Shown here: positions 8,581 to 17,438 of the stretch, in pieces | How the letters are laid out: every line of letters begins with the position of its first letter | Numbering within the stretch: the stretch's first letter is position 1 | Origin: JBFFXF01 sp041569895 | GTDB lineage: Bacteria > Planctomycetota > UBA8108 > JACQVS01 | DNA length: 33,020 bases | Direction: 5' to 3' | Assembly (NCBI GenBank): GCA_041569895.1 | Contig: JBFFXF010000050.1 | Coordinates: 1-33,020, forward strand | Program-made: the position numbers and the translations under genes | Notes under the pieces: generated by a model | The model's input: the letters and a program-made list of their open reading frames with translations, nothing else | The model's database searches: none | What the model was told of the DNA's origin: nothing

Positions 8581-10151
8581 TGGACGGGGTGCCGCTCATC
8601 GTCCTCGCGGTCTACCTCGGCGTACTGCTCCTGCTCGGCGTCGTCGGCTATCTGCGCAGCCGCGCCGGCGAGGAGGACTACTACCTCGCCGGCCGTTCGC
8701 AGGGCTGGATCGTCACGTCCCTGACCATCATGGCGACCTTCTTCAGCTCCTTCGCGCTCCTCGGCGCGCCGGGGAAGGTCTACAGCGAGGGCGTCGTGTT
8801 CGCGCTCTTCGCGCTCAACGTGCCGCTCTCCGGCGCGTGCGTGTGGATCTTCGGACGCGGCATCGCGAGGGAGGGAAGGCGGCGCGGACACGTGACGCCG
8901 GGCGACATGCTCGCGGCGCACTACGGCAGCGATTTCCTCCGCGTGGTGACCAGCCTGACGTGCCTCCTCTACGTCGTCCCCTACGTCGTCATGCAGATCC
9001 AGGCCGGCGGGCTGCTCTTCGAGACGCTCGTTCGCGAGCCGCTCCTCGTCGACGACTCGGGCGCGCCGCTCATCGGCAACTTCACCGTCGGCGCCGTGCT
9101 GCTGGCGTCGATCACCACCGTGTACGTCATGGTCGGCGGCATGCGGAGCGTCGCGTGGACGGACGTCCTCCAGGGCGTCATCCTCACCGCCGGCATGCTG
9201 ATCGCCGGCGCCGTCGTGGTCGTCGTCGTCGGGCCGGCGGAGTTCTCGCGGCGCGTCGGCGAGATCCCCGAGCCCTGGATGACGGCGCCCGGACCCTCCG
9301 GCGTCTTCACGCCGTTGATGCTCCTCTCGATCTGTCTCTTCGCCTCCACGGGCACCATGGTGAGCCCTGCGCAGTGGATGCGCTTCTACGCGGCGCGGTC
9401 GGAGGAGACGCTGCGCCGCAGCGCGCTGATCTTCGCCATCGTGCTGACGGCGTGCTTCCTCTTCGGTGTCATGCTCGCCGGGCTCGGAGGACACATCCTC
9501 TACCCGCCCTCGATCAACGAGGCGGGCAACTTCGTCCCGCACCCGGATGTCGGGCGGGCCGACAGCATCCTCGTCGTTATCCTCGATCGCGAGCTGCCGC
9601 GCGTCTGGCCGATCCTCGGCGTCTGGGTGGCGTCCATCGTGTCGATGGCGATCGCCGCCGCGAGCATGTCGACGGCCGACAGCAACCTCCACGCGCTGAG
9701 CGCCGTGCTGACGCGCGACGTCTACGACAGGTACATCCGCCCGCAAGCCGGCCCGCGCGAGCGCACGCTGGTCGGCCGGGCGGTCATCCTCGCCGCGACC
9801 GTGCTGGCGCTCGTGCTCGTGATCGGAGGGCGGACCGATCCCGGTGTCGATCCGGCGGGGACGTTCCTGGCGCGCTCGCTCGGGATGATCGCGGACATCG
9901 GCCTGCTGGCGATCTCGTTCAGCATGCAGCTCCTTCCGGCGGCCGTCGACTGCCTCTGGCTGCGCCGCGGGACCGCGGTGGGGATCTCCGCGGGGATACT
10001 GACGGGCCACGCCGTCACGGTCGTGGCGCGACAGACGGGCCTCGGCGGCGTCCTGGAGGGGGTCTGGGGGCTGGCCGCGAACGTCGCCGTCGCCGCCGCT
10101 CTCGGCTGGATGCTGACCCGAGGAAGCCGCCGGCGCCGACCTGGCGAGTGA
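8580..10151 (+). CDS. Sodium:solute symporter (SSS family)
   Basis: A 523-residue, strongly hydrophobic protein with roughly 13 predicted membrane helices. Family signatures include the N-terminal EEDYYLAGRS after the first helix, a GGMRSVAWTDVLQG motif near residue 180 (the classic SSS signature) and helix-breaking Gly/Pro positions. The best family guess is a PanF/PutP-like Na+-coupled importer; the substrate cannot be read from sequence. Translation is coupled to the preceding small membrane protein by a one-base stop/start overlap, so both are probably made as a complex. The C-terminus ends in a short basic tail (SRRRRPGE). Confidence 0.9.
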   Translation: MDGVPLIVLAVYLGVLLLLGVVGYLRSRAGEEDYYLAGRSQGWIVTSLTIMATFFSSFALLGAPGKVYSEGVVFALFALNVPLSGACVWIFGRGIAREGRRRGHVTPGDMLAAHYGSDFLRVVTSLTCLLYVVPYVVMQIQAGGLLFETLVREPLLVDDSGAPLIGNFTVGAVLLASITTVYVMVGGMRSVAWTDVLQGVILTAGMLIAGAVVVVVVGPAEFSRRVGEIPEPWMTAPGPSGVFTPLMLLSICLFASTGTMVSPAQWMRFYAARSEETLRRSALIFAIVLTACFLFGVMLAGLGGHILYPPSINEAGNFVPHPDVGRADSILVVILDRELPRVWPILGVWVASIVSMAIAAASMSTADSNLHALSAVLTRDVYDRYIRPQAGPRERTLVGRAVILAATVLALVLVIGGRTDPGVDPAGTFLARSLGMIADIGLLAISFSMQLLPAAVDCLWLRRGTAVGISAGILTGHAVTVVARQTGLGGVLEGVWGLAANVAVAAALGWMLTRGSRRRRPGE

Positions 10152-10223
10152 CCATTCCCTGGACACCCCCACCGCGATTCCGGACTCCCGGACGTCGCCG
10201 TCAGGCGGTACTTCAATGGTCGC

Positions 10224-10264
10224 AGGAGCCCGGGGACGGGCACTCTTCTTGCTCCGGGGCTCCT
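10224..10264 (+). promoter_or_regulatory. Hairpin immediately before the pilin-like start codon
   Basis: AGGAGCCC (10224-10231) pairs perfectly with GGGCTCCT (10257-10264), and two more G-C pairs are possible past a bulge. The right arm ends 3 bases before the ATG at 10268. No free purine-rich ribosome-binding site is visible, so the hairpin could limit initiation. It might instead be the terminator of the upstream symporter transcript. Confidence 0.4.
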
Positions 10265-10267
10265 ACC

Positions 10268-10702
10268 ATGCGAGCACACAGAAACACGCAGGCCGGCTTC
10301 ACCCTGGTCGAGCTCACCATCGTCATGGCGATCATCGCCACCGTCACCTCGATGGCCCTCCCGAACATCCGCCTCGCCCGCAAGACGGCGAACGAGATCT
10401 CGGCGATCGCCTCGCTGCGGACGATCCTCACCGTCAACGAGCAGTTCCGGCTGCGCTTCTCGGGCTATGCCAGCGACCTCGCCGAGCTGCAGTCGACCCG
10501 GCACCTCGACCGCATCCTCGGATCCGGCAGGAAGTCGGGCTACCGCTTCTCCTACCAGGCCCGCCGCCACACCTGGAGTTGCTCCGCCGACCCGGTGAAC
10601 CCCGGCGTCACGGGCGACCGGCACTTCTTCGTCGATCAGAGCGGCGTCATCTACGTCAACGCCCACGCGGCGGCCAGCGACCGCGACACGCCGATCGACT
10701 GA
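10268..10702 (+). CDS. Type IV pilin-like / pseudopilin protein
   Basis: A 144-residue protein with a textbook class III signal: a short basic leader of 10 residues, cleavage expected between G10 and F11, then FTLVELTIVMAIIATVTSMA with Glu at mature position 5 and one N-terminal membrane helix. The C-terminal domain is short and contains a YRFSYQARRHTWSCSADP stretch and a predicted beta segment (HFFVDQSGVIYVN), as in many short planctomycete pseudopilins. No pilus or type II secretion gene is adjacent, so it must be assembled by machinery encoded elsewhere. The start is fixed by the leader length. Confidence 0.85.
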   Translation: MRAHRNTQAGFTLVELTIVMAIIATVTSMALPNIRLARKTANEISAIASLRTILTVNEQFRLRFSGYASDLAELQSTRHLDRILGSGRKSGYRFSYQARRHTWSCSADPVNPGVTGDRHFFVDQSGVIYVNAHAAASDRDTPID

Positions 10703-10714
10703 GCCCGTCTCGCC

Positions 10715-10743
10715 TTTTCGCGCCGGCGGCAAACGACTATAGT
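10715..10743 (+). promoter_or_regulatory. Possible promoter of the unknown 193-residue protein
   Basis: TATAGT (10738-10743) is a good -10 match. A weak -35 candidate TTTTCG (10715-10720) lies 17 bases upstream. The predicted start site leaves about 45 bases of leader before the ATG at 10794. Confidence 0.35.
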
Positions 10744-10793
10744 ATCGGTTCGGACCGGAGAACCGCCGCCGACACGGAGCCCCGGACGGGTCG

Positions 10794-11375
10794 ATGATCG
10801 ACAAGTCGCCACCCACGCAGACCGGCGAGGGAGATTCGCTCGGGGTGCGCCGGCTCCACTACTCCTTCGCGCACGTCGTCGTCCGCGACCTCTTCTTCGA
10901 GAACCCCGCCGCGTTCCTCGCCATGTTCCGCGCGCAGAAGGCCGACGCCTTCCTGCGCCACGTCTGGGACGAGATCAGCCGGCACGTCGACGAGGACGAC
11001 CGCTTCGCCTGCGACGGCCTTTCGTGCTCGTTCCGCGGCGGCGAGGGCGGCATGCACGCGGGCGTCGCGAGGATGCCCGAGGCGACGCACAGCGCGGAGG
11101 CGATCCTCGTCGCCGGCGTCGTGCGTCCCAGGCGCCGCCGTTTCGTCTTCTTCCGCTCGCCCCCGCAGGCCCGTTACTTCACCCTCGAACGTGGCTTCAA
11201 CCTCGATGACGGCTCGCGGCAGGCGGTGCTCTGCGAGTGGCGCGCCAGGAACCACGTCAATTACGGCGAGGTCTCCGGCGAGAGTGAGGACGAGTGCCTC
11301 GACGCCATCCGCGGCGTCCTCGCCGGCACCCGCCGAGCCCGCGGAGCGACGGTGCGACGACGGTCACGACCGTGA
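10794..11375 (+). CDS. Hypothetical protein, soluble
   Basis: A 193-residue protein from ATG 10794. I do not recognise a family. The N-terminal third is helical and aromatic-rich (RLHYSFAHVVVRDLFFENP). The middle contains a Cys pair (ACDGLSCSF) and a Gly-rich turn, followed by beta-like segments (RRRRFVFFRSPP, ARYFTLERGF). The last 20 residues are Arg-rich. There is no signal peptide or membrane helix, so it is probably cytoplasmic. It converges on the FG-GAP gene with about 138 bases between stops. That gap holds a short degenerate run of the hexamer repeats (near 11384-11400) and otherwise nothing I can assign. Confidence 0.6.
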   Translation: MIDKSPPTQTGEGDSLGVRRLHYSFAHVVVRDLFFENPAAFLAMFRAQKADAFLRHVWDEISRHVDEDDRFACDGLSCSFRGGEGGMHAGVARMPEATHSAEAILVAGVVRPRRRRFVFFRSPPQARYFTLERGFNLDDGSRQAVLCEWRARNHVNYGEVSGESEDECLDAIRGVLAGTRRARGATVRRRSRP

Positions 11376-11513
11376 TTAGGGACGGGAACGGGAACTCCGA
11401 TCCCCGGGCCGAAAACCTCACGCCCCACACTCTCTCGACGCACGACACCCGAGCCCATCCTCCGTCGGGTCGTCCCCACACGTCGCCGCTGGCGGTGGGT
11501 TGCCGTGACCACC

Positions 11514-12740
11514 TTAGAAGGGCTCGCGAGCGAGCCCGGGATCCGGGTCCGAGTCCGCAGCCGCCGCGGTCCCCGCCGTGGTGACCGCGACGGGCACGAC
11601 GGCGCCATCGAGTCGCGCGGAGAGCGACCAGCCGGAGACGCCGGAGGCCGGATCGTCACCGCCGTCGGTGACGATGGCGACGAAGAGCTCGACCGATCCC
11701 GTCCCGCCTTCACCCGGAAGCTCGCCGACGACCACAGCGTCGTCGTGCGCGCTGGCCGTGAGCACTCCCGCGTCGAGGAGCGGGCTGACGTGGCCAGGAC
11801 CCGGGAGCGTGCGCTCCTGGACGATGACGCGCAGCGGCGGGCAGCGATCGGTGCACTCGTCGGGAAAACCATCGCGATCGGCGTCGAGGCTGATCGGCGG
11901 GCGTGTCGAGTTGAACGCGAGCGCCGCGCCCCCCCGGCACGCGACGGCGACGTCGGGGAGACGGTCATCGTCAAGTTGGCGGATCGCCGCGGCGAGCGGT
12001 CCGGGACCGACATCCTCGAGCCCGGCGAGCGCCAGTCGGCCACGGCCGTCATTCCAGAGCACGCCGACGCGATCCGAGCCCGGAAGCGTCGCGAGCACAT
12101 CGAGATCACCGTCGCGATCGAGGTCCGCCGCGTTGACCGACGAGGCCATCGCGCGGAGCGCCGGCCCCTCGATGCGCCGGAAGCGACGATCGCCGAGGTT
12201 CTCGAGGACGTCGACCCGATCACCGGCCACGACGAGGTCCGTCCACCGGTCGCCGGTGACCTCCGCCGCGACCAGAGCCGCGAGCGCTCCGTCGAGCGCG
12301 ACGTCCACGCGATCGCGGTCGGCGCGTCGCACCGCGCCGGCGAAGAGCACCGTGAGGCTCGCGCCCTTCAGCACGACGATGTCGGGACGTCGGTCGCGAT
12401 CGAGCGATGCCACGACGACTCTCCGCGGCGCCTCGCCGAGGTCGTACGTCGCCGCGACCTCGAACGCGAAACCGCCGAGGTGCCGCAGGACCGTGACCGC
12501 GCCGCCGTCACCATCGGCGAGCACGAGGTCGCGTCCGGTGGTCCCGTCGACGAGCCCGCCCATCGCCAGCGACACGGGGGCGATCGGCGCGACGTCGATC
12601 GACTCGGGCGCAGCGAATCGCCCGCCGCGATTGTCGAGCGCGACCAGCGAGCGGGACGCGCTGCTGGCGGCGATCAGGTCGAGGTGGCGGTCGTCCCCGA
12701 AGCCGAAGACCACGAGGTCATCGGGCGCTGCCTGTGGCAT
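11514..12740 (-). CDS. FG-GAP/VCBS beta-propeller protein without export signal
   Basis: A 408-residue protein starting at ATG 12740, one base after the stop codon of the upstream peptidase gene (TAA-T-ATG), which implies translational coupling. It consists of repeated FG-GAP/VCBS units, for example DDRHLDLIAAS, DRDRRPDIVVLKG, TGDRWTDLVVAG, DRDGDLDVLATLPGS and DDDRLPDVAVACRGG, each with Ca-binding Asp patterns. They are followed by a single DADRDGFPDECTD calcium loop and a C-terminal beta region. Such propellers are normally secreted adhesion or scaffold modules, but the first repeat starts within about ten residues of the Met and no signal peptide is visible. It may have lost its N-terminus or be exported with its neighbour. 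Confidence 0.8.
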   Translation of the reverse strand: MPQAAPDDLVVFGFGDDRHLDLIAASSASRSLVALDNRGGRFAAPESIDVAPIAPVSLAMGGLVDGTTGRDLVLADGDGGAVTVLRHLGGFAFEVAATYDLGEAPRRVVVASLDRDRRPDIVVLKGASLTVLFAGAVRRADRDRVDVALDGALAALVAAEVTGDRWTDLVVAGDRVDVLENLGDRRFRRIEGPALRAMASSVNAADLDRDGDLDVLATLPGSDRVGVLWNDGRGRLALAGLEDVGPGPLAAAIRQLDDDRLPDVAVACRGGAALAFNSTRPPISLDADRDGFPDECTDRCPPLRVIVQERTLPGPGHVSPLLDAGVLTASAHDDAVVVGELPGEGGTGSVELFVAIVTDGGDDPASGVSGWSLSARLDGAVVPVAVTTAGTAAAADSDPDPGLAREPF

Positions 12741-12741
12741 A

Positions 12742-13833
12742 TTAGTCAGAGCCCGCCGGCCAGTGCTCGTCGAGCGCCGCGAGCACCCCCTCGATGTCGT
12801 CGAGCACAGCGCTCGTCTCGCCCCCGGCGAGACGAAAACGCCCGCCGTACGCGCTGACGAAATCGCGCCCGGACATTCCAGAGTACGCGCCGCGGTAATC
12901 GTTCGCCAGCAACTGACCGAACGCACGCGCGACCACGCGCCCGAGCACCCTGAGGGTCGATTCCGTCGCGTGCCGCTTCACCCAGGGAGCCCAGTCCGGC
13001 GACGATCTCGTGCCGAGCCCGGCGAGCGCGATGACATCCTCGACCGCGACGCGAGGCCTGCCCTCGCGCGCCGCTCTCCGGCAGAGGTCGTGGAGCCGCT
13101 CGACGCCGTGCTCCGAGACGATCGATCGGACGATCAGATAGCCGAAGCCGTAGGCCGCGCGCACGACGCCCCAGCTGCCGCGATCGTGCAGGTCGGCGGT
13201 CGTCAGCTCGTACGCCGTCTCGAGGTCGAACCGGTCCTCGGAGTCGATCGCCAGTGTCACGGATGTCGGTGGCGGTGTCTCACCGTCGCCGGCCGCCCCA
13301 TCGAAGAATACCTCGACGACGACTCCGACCGAGAGCGCCACGATGGCGACGTGCCACGGTGCCACCTCCTCCACATAAGCCGGCTCGAGTTCCGCGGCGA
13401 TCGTCTCGCAGAGTCCCTCGTTCAGGAGCGGCGGCAGCGTCGACCACGACGGCCCCGCCAGCGCGTGCACGAGCTCGTGCGCGAGGACGTGGTCGTCGCT
13501 GATCGAGCGCAGCCCCACGTGAATGCGCGCCCGGGCCGTCCGGCCGTCGCGGCCGACGTCGCGGACGGTGTACGCCTCGGCGTTGCCTGCCTGCAAATCG
13601 GACTCGACGCGAACCTCGAGCTCGGGGACCACGGTGCCGGGAAGGATCCGCCGGATGCCGTCGATCAATCGCTCGGTGCGCGCCGACACGTCCGCGGCGA
13701 TCCCGCTCGTCGGGGCGCGCACGGTCGCATGCTCGCCATCCACGCGAGCCGGCGGCAGCACGGCGCAGCCCGCGGCAGGCAGGACCATCAGGGCAAGGCG
13801 AATGGGATTCACAACCAGGATTTTACGCCGCAC
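12742..13833 (-). CDS. Putative lipoprotein zinc metallopeptidase (gluzincin/peptidase MA-like)
   Basis: A 363-residue protein from GTG 13833; GTG 13812 is an alternative. The N-terminus has a basic region, hydrophobic core and a relaxed lipobox ending AAGC (Cys23), so it is probably lipid-anchored outside the cytoplasmic membrane. HELVH at residues 119-123 is an HExxH zinc site, and a downstream NEG at 138-140 (Glu139) supplies the third ligand in the pattern LNEGLCE seen in gluzincins of the peptidase-MA type. A second hydrophobic segment (HVAIVALSVGVVVEVFF, about 161-177) interrupts the domain. The C-terminal half is helical. It is transcribed ahead of the FG-GAP protein and diverges from the PQQ-like gene. 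Peptidase substrate unknown. Confidence 0.75.
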   Translation of the reverse strand: MRRKILVVNPIRLALMVLPAAGCAVLPPARVDGEHATVRAPTSGIAADVSARTERLIDGIRRILPGTVVPELEVRVESDLQAGNAEAYTVRDVGRDGRTARARIHVGLRSISDDHVLAHELVHALAGPSWSTLPPLLNEGLCETIAAELEPAYVEEVAPWHVAIVALSVGVVVEVFFDGAAGDGETPPPTSVTLAIDSEDRFDLETAYELTTADLHDRGSWGVVRAAYGFGYLIVRSIVSEHGVERLHDLCRRAAREGRPRVAVEDVIALAGLGTRSSPDWAPWVKRHATESTLRVLGRVVARAFGQLLANDYRGAYSGMSGRDFVSAYGGRFRLAGGETSAVLDDIEGVLAALDEHWPAGSD

Positions 13834-13944
13834 GGGACGCGGCGACGACCTCTCGCCCCGGAGAGCTCCGTCGGGTGGTCCGTTGATCGGGCGGGCGGGA
13901 ATCGGTACGATTCAGACGGCGTGGGTTGGGACCCCGAACCTCGA

Positions 13945-15084
13945 ATGGAACTCATGGACGACGCGAGACCAGACCGACAGTTGATCCGCATCAAGTCCGA
14001 TTACCTCGGCGCCGGCTCGTACGCGGTGGCGCCCGATGCGAATCTGGTGTACGTCAACACCGACTACGGCGTGCAGGCGCTCGACCTCGAGGAGCAGGAG
14101 CGGTGGCGGGTGGATCTGATCGAGCGCTGCCTCGGCGTCACGCGCAGGCCGGAAGGCGAGCTGCTCGCGAGCACCGTGCACGCGCTGCATCGCATCGATC
14201 CGGACGGGCAAGTCATCGACACGCGCCCGACGCGCCACACGATCACGCGGGCGCCGATAGCGTGGCGCGACGGCACGCTGCTGGTCACCAAGACCCGCAT
14301 CTATCTGCTCGACCGCGACGGGGAAGTCGCCTGGCGCCTCCGGCTGCGGGAGTCGCTCGGCGAAAGCGTCAAGGACGTGTTCACCATCGACGTCCTTCCC
14401 GGACCGCGGTGCGTCGTGGCGGCGGCGGTCGATCACGACACCGGCGTCGGCCGCGTCATCGTGCTCGATGAGGACGGCAAGATCCGCTGGCAGAGCGAGC
14501 CCGGACCGGTGACGGAGATCTTCGCCGCCTCCGGCGACGAGTTCGTCTACACGCTCTCCGGGTACGGTCGCTTCGAGTCGTACCGCGCCAACACCTCCGG
14601 CGAGATCCGCTGGAAGCGACAGCTCGGCGGCCCGGGCGTGCGGCTTCCGCGGGACCGCATCGCGATGCTGATCGGCAACAACGAGGCGCCGACCTGGGAC
14701 GACTGGGAGCTGCGGATCACCGACGCCGAGGGGGACGCCGTCGAGAAGGCGCGCGCGAGGGGCCGGTCCGCGCACCCGCCGGTGATCGGCAGCGACGGCG
14801 CCCTCTACTTCTCGGGCTTCGTGCGCCCTTTCGACCCTGCCGAGAGTCGCGTCGACTACACAAGCTTCGTGCGCCAGCCGCGCTTCGTGGCCTACGACCA
14901 CCTCTGGAACCGTCCGGCGCGGCCGGAGTTCAACGTCTACTACTTCCGGTACGAGCCCGGCGGCGACCTCGAGCTGCTCCACGAGGACACCGACTCGCTG
15001 GCGCTCGGGCCGACGATCGCCGGCGGTGACCACGTCTTCTTCTCGCACGGCCGCGATCTCCTCGCGCTGCGGGTTGGAGACTGA
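13945..15084 (+). CDS. PQQ-like beta-propeller protein, probably cytoplasmic
   Basis: A 379-residue protein. ATG 13945 is chosen; GTG 13921 and ATG 13954 are possible in-frame alternatives. The sequence consists of repeated four-strand blades with the pattern hydrophobic run, D-x-D-G and W (for example LVYVNTDYGVQALDLEEQERW, RIYLLDRDGEVAW, RVIVLDEDGKIRW, FESYRANTSGEIRW), typical of PQQ/WD40-like eight-bladed propellers such as BamB. No signal peptide or lipobox is visible, unlike BamB. It is followed after 12 bases by the flavoprotein gene on the same strand, so the two are probably co-transcribed. The partner or ligand is unknown. Confidence 0.8.
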   Translation: MELMDDARPDRQLIRIKSDYLGAGSYAVAPDANLVYVNTDYGVQALDLEEQERWRVDLIERCLGVTRRPEGELLASTVHALHRIDPDGQVIDTRPTRHTITRAPIAWRDGTLLVTKTRIYLLDRDGEVAWRLRLRESLGESVKDVFTIDVLPGPRCVVAAAVDHDTGVGRVIVLDEDGKIRWQSEPGPVTEIFAASGDEFVYTLSGYGRFESYRANTSGEIRWKRQLGGPGVRLPRDRIAMLIGNNEAPTWDDWELRITDAEGDAVEKARARGRSAHPPVIGSDGALYFSGFVRPFDPAESRVDYTSFVRQPRFVAYDHLWNRPARPEFNVYYFRYEPGGDLELLHEDTDSLALGPTIAGGDHVFFSHGRDLLALRVGD

Positions 15085-15096
15085 CCGGAACCAGAC

Positions 15097-16530
15097 GTGA
15101 AGACGCGTCGCACCGAGGTCGCGGTGATCGGGGCGGGGACCGCCGGACTGAACGCTCGTCGGGCGGCGGAGCGGTGCGGCGTCGAGGCGTTGCTCATCGA
15201 GGCCGGACCGTACGGCACCACATGCGCGCGCGTCGGGTGCATGCCGTCCAAGCTCCTGATCGCGGCGGCCGACGCGGCGCATGCCGTCTCGCGAGCCGGT
15301 GACTTCGGGGTGCGAGTCCGCGGAGAGCCCCAGATCGACGGACGAGCCGTCCTCGACCGCGTCCGGCGCGAGCGCGATCGATTCGTATCGTTCGTCGTCG
15401 ACTCCGTCGAGCGCATCCCGGAATCGCTCCGCGTGCAGGGACGCGCTCGATTCGTCGGGCCGGCGAGCCTCGTGGTCGGCGACGAGCTCCGCATCGACGC
15501 CCGCGCCGTGGTCGTCGCCACCGGGTCAGTTCCGCGTGTGCCGCCGGAGCTCCGCGACGTTCCGGGCGTGCTCGTCTCGGACGATATCTTCGAGTTCGAC
15601 GAGCTGCCCGGCTCGATCGCCGTGATCGGGACCGGCGTCATCGCGCTCGAGCTCGGCCAGGCGCTGCACCGTCTCGGTGTGCGCACCGCGATCTTCGGCC
15701 ACTCGGATCGCCTCGGCCCGTTGACCGACCCGGCCGTGAGGGATTCCGCGCGGGAAGTCCTCGGGGCGGAACTGACGCTGCGGCTCGGGGCCGAGATCGA
15801 GGTGACGCGGCTCGGGCAGGACGGTCTACGGGTGCGCTGGCGATCCGGGAACGGCGACAGCGGCGAGGAGACGTTCGACCGGATCCTGGTCGCCACCGGA
15901 CGCGTCCCGCGCCTCGACGGACTCGATCTCGAACGGGCGGGAATCGAGCTCGACGCGCGCGGCGTGCCCCGAGTCGATCCACGGACGTTGCAGGCGGGCG
16001 ACACGCCGGTGTTCGTCGCCGGCGACGCCAACGCCGAGCGGCCCGTGCTCCACGAGGCCGCGGAGGAGGGGCGCATCGCGGGAACGAACGCGGCCCGGTT
16101 CCCGGAGACGCTGGCGGCGCCGCGCCGCACGCCGCTTTCGATCGTCTTCACGCGGCCGGAGATGGCGATCGTCGGCGAGCCGCTGGGGAACCTCGATTCC
16201 GAGGCCGTCGAATTCGGGAGCGTCGACTACACCGACCAGGGCCGGGCGCGCGTCATGGGAGAGAACGCCGGGTGCGTGCGCATCGCCGCGCGTCGTGAGT
16301 GCGGCACGATCCTCGGCGCCGAGATGTTCGGTCCGCGAGTGGAGCACACGGCGCACCTCCTCGCGTGGGCCATCGAGGCGCGCCAGACCGTCCAGAGGGC
16401 TCTCGACAACCCGGTCTATCATCCGGTCGTCGAGGAGGGGATTGTCACCGCTCTCCACGATCTCTCATCCCGCCTGCGACTGCGCCCACCGCCGCGGCCG
16501 CACGACCTCGACTGCCCTCCGGGTAGCTGA
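15097..16530 (+). CDS. Dihydrolipoamide dehydrogenase-like pyridine nucleotide-disulfide oxidoreductase
   Basis: A 477-residue flavoprotein from GTG 15097. The FAD dinucleotide motif is GAGTAG at residues 12-17. The redox-active disulfide is C43-x4-C48 in the context GTTCARVGCMPSKLL, as in dihydrolipoamide dehydrogenases (two-residue variations are common). A second Rossmann motif GTGVIALELG lies near 178-187 for NAD(P)H. The C-terminal interface carries H442-P-x-x-x-E447 (YHPVVEE), preserving the catalytic His-Glu pair at the expected spacing. No 2-oxoacid dehydrogenase E1 or E2 gene is nearby, so a lone role (mercuric-like, soluble transhydrogenase-like or lipoamide) remains possible. The C-terminal tail (RPPPRPHDLDCPPGS) extends past the usual end. 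Confidence 0.85.
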   Translation: MKTRRTEVAVIGAGTAGLNARRAAERCGVEALLIEAGPYGTTCARVGCMPSKLLIAAADAAHAVSRAGDFGVRVRGEPQIDGRAVLDRVRRERDRFVSFVVDSVERIPESLRVQGRARFVGPASLVVGDELRIDARAVVVATGSVPRVPPELRDVPGVLVSDDIFEFDELPGSIAVIGTGVIALELGQALHRLGVRTAIFGHSDRLGPLTDPAVRDSAREVLGAELTLRLGAEIEVTRLGQDGLRVRWRSGNGDSGEETFDRILVATGRVPRLDGLDLERAGIELDARGVPRVDPRTLQAGDTPVFVAGDANAERPVLHEAAEEGRIAGTNAARFPETLAAPRRTPLSIVFTRPEMAIVGEPLGNLDSEAVEFGSVDYTDQGRARVMGENAGCVRIAARRECGTILGAEMFGPRVEHTAHLLAWAIEARQTVQRALDNPVYHPVVEEGIVTALHDLSSRLRLRPPPRPHDLDCPPGS

Positions 16531-16605
16531 CGACGTGGCCATCCAGGAGATCCCTCCCGTGCCCGTGTCCGATGGGCTGGTCGAGTCCGCCGGCGGGATC
16601 CGTCC

Positions 16606-16660
16606 TCGGAATCGGTCATCGGAATCGGATCTCGGTGTCGGAATCGGAATCGGAATCGGA
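16606..16660 (+). repeat. TCGG-anchored hexamer array A
   Basis: This lies in the 292-base gap between the flavoprotein and the YceI-like gene. Units are TCGGNR (TCGGAA three times in a row) with TCGGTCATCGG junctions at the left end. It is pointed toward the YceI start, about 160 bases away, and ends in CCCGGACTCCCG rather than a full CGGG array. The rest of this gap shows no gene. Confidence 0.8.
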
Positions 16661-16822
16661 TCCCGGACTCCCGAACCCCGGGCGCATCATCTCCACCCGG
16701 AAACGACCGGAACCTCGCGGTCGTCCGCGGCGTTCATGGTAGGATCGAGCGTTCTTCGACTCTCCGCGCTCTCCGCGGCATCGATCAGAAATGCACGTCA
16801 CTGCTCAGAAAGGAGCCCCACC

Positions 16823-17437
16823 GTGAAGCTCGTCATCGCATCGCTCTCCGTCCTCGGGCTGGCAACCGTGGCCGCGTTCGCCGTGACCCCCGTCAGTCCG
16901 GCGACCACCCTGGCGCCGCGGTTCAGCGTCGATCCGGTCCACTCGTCGCTCGTCTTCAAGGTGCGCTACGCGGGCGTCACCGACTTCCACGGGCGGTTCA
17001 ACGAGTTCTCCGGGTTCTTTTCGGTCGACGGGAAGGACCCCGAGAGCGCGCACTTCGACATCACCGTCAAGGCCGAGAGCGTGGACACGGGCAACTCGCG
17101 CCGCGACGGCCACCTGAAGAGCCCGGACTTCTTCAGCGCCAAGCAGTTCCCCGAGATGACCTTCAAGAGCACATCGGTGAAGGCGGTGCGCAAGGGCGAC
17201 CAGCCCGAGCTCGAGGTCACCGGCGACCTGACTCTGCGCGGCGTCACCAAGAAGGTCACGGCGAAGGTGCGCCACGGCGGAGTGGTCGCCGATCCGCGGG
17301 CCGGAACCCGCGCCGGGTTCGACGGCACGCTGACGATCAGCCGCAAGGAGTTCGGCGTCTCGTACGGCGAGGGCGTGCTCGGCGACGAGGTCACCATCAC
17401 GATGGGGCTCACCGGCACGGTCCGGTCGGAGAAGTAG
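16823..17437 (+). CDS. YceI-like exported lipocalin-fold protein
   Basis: A 204-residue protein from GTG 16823, with AAGGAG at 16810-16815 7 bases upstream. It has an N-terminal signal peptide (core LVIASLSVLGLATVAAF, cleavage near residue 25-30). The YceI family signature pieces are in order: FSVDPVHSSLVFKVRYAGV at the start, a long middle strand (VDTGNSRRDGHLKSPDFFSA), then FPEMTFKST and VTGDLTLRGVTKKVT, and the conserved C-terminal GFDGTLTISRKEFGVSYG. YceI proteins bind isoprenoid-like molecules in the periplasm; that function is from family knowledge. It is followed at one base by an integral membrane protein gene on the same strand, suggesting a pair. Confidence 0.9.
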   Translation: MKLVIASLSVLGLATVAAFAVTPVSPATTLAPRFSVDPVHSSLVFKVRYAGVTDFHGRFNEFSGFFSVDGKDPESAHFDITVKAESVDTGNSRRDGHLKSPDFFSAKQFPEMTFKSTSVKAVRKGDQPELEVTGDLTLRGVTKKVTAKVRHGGVVADPRAGTRAGFDGTLTISRKEFGVSYGEGVLGDEVTITMGLTGTVRSEK

Positions 17438-17438
17438 C

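Noticed and set aside
11376..11513. RNA gene in the convergent gap
   Set aside because: No tRNA-like cloverleaf or strong stem is seen; only a short degenerate stretch of hexamer repeat.
15097..16530. Part of a 2-oxoacid dehydrogenase operon
   Set aside because: No E1 or E2 gene is nearby; neighbours are a beta-propeller and a YceI-like protein.
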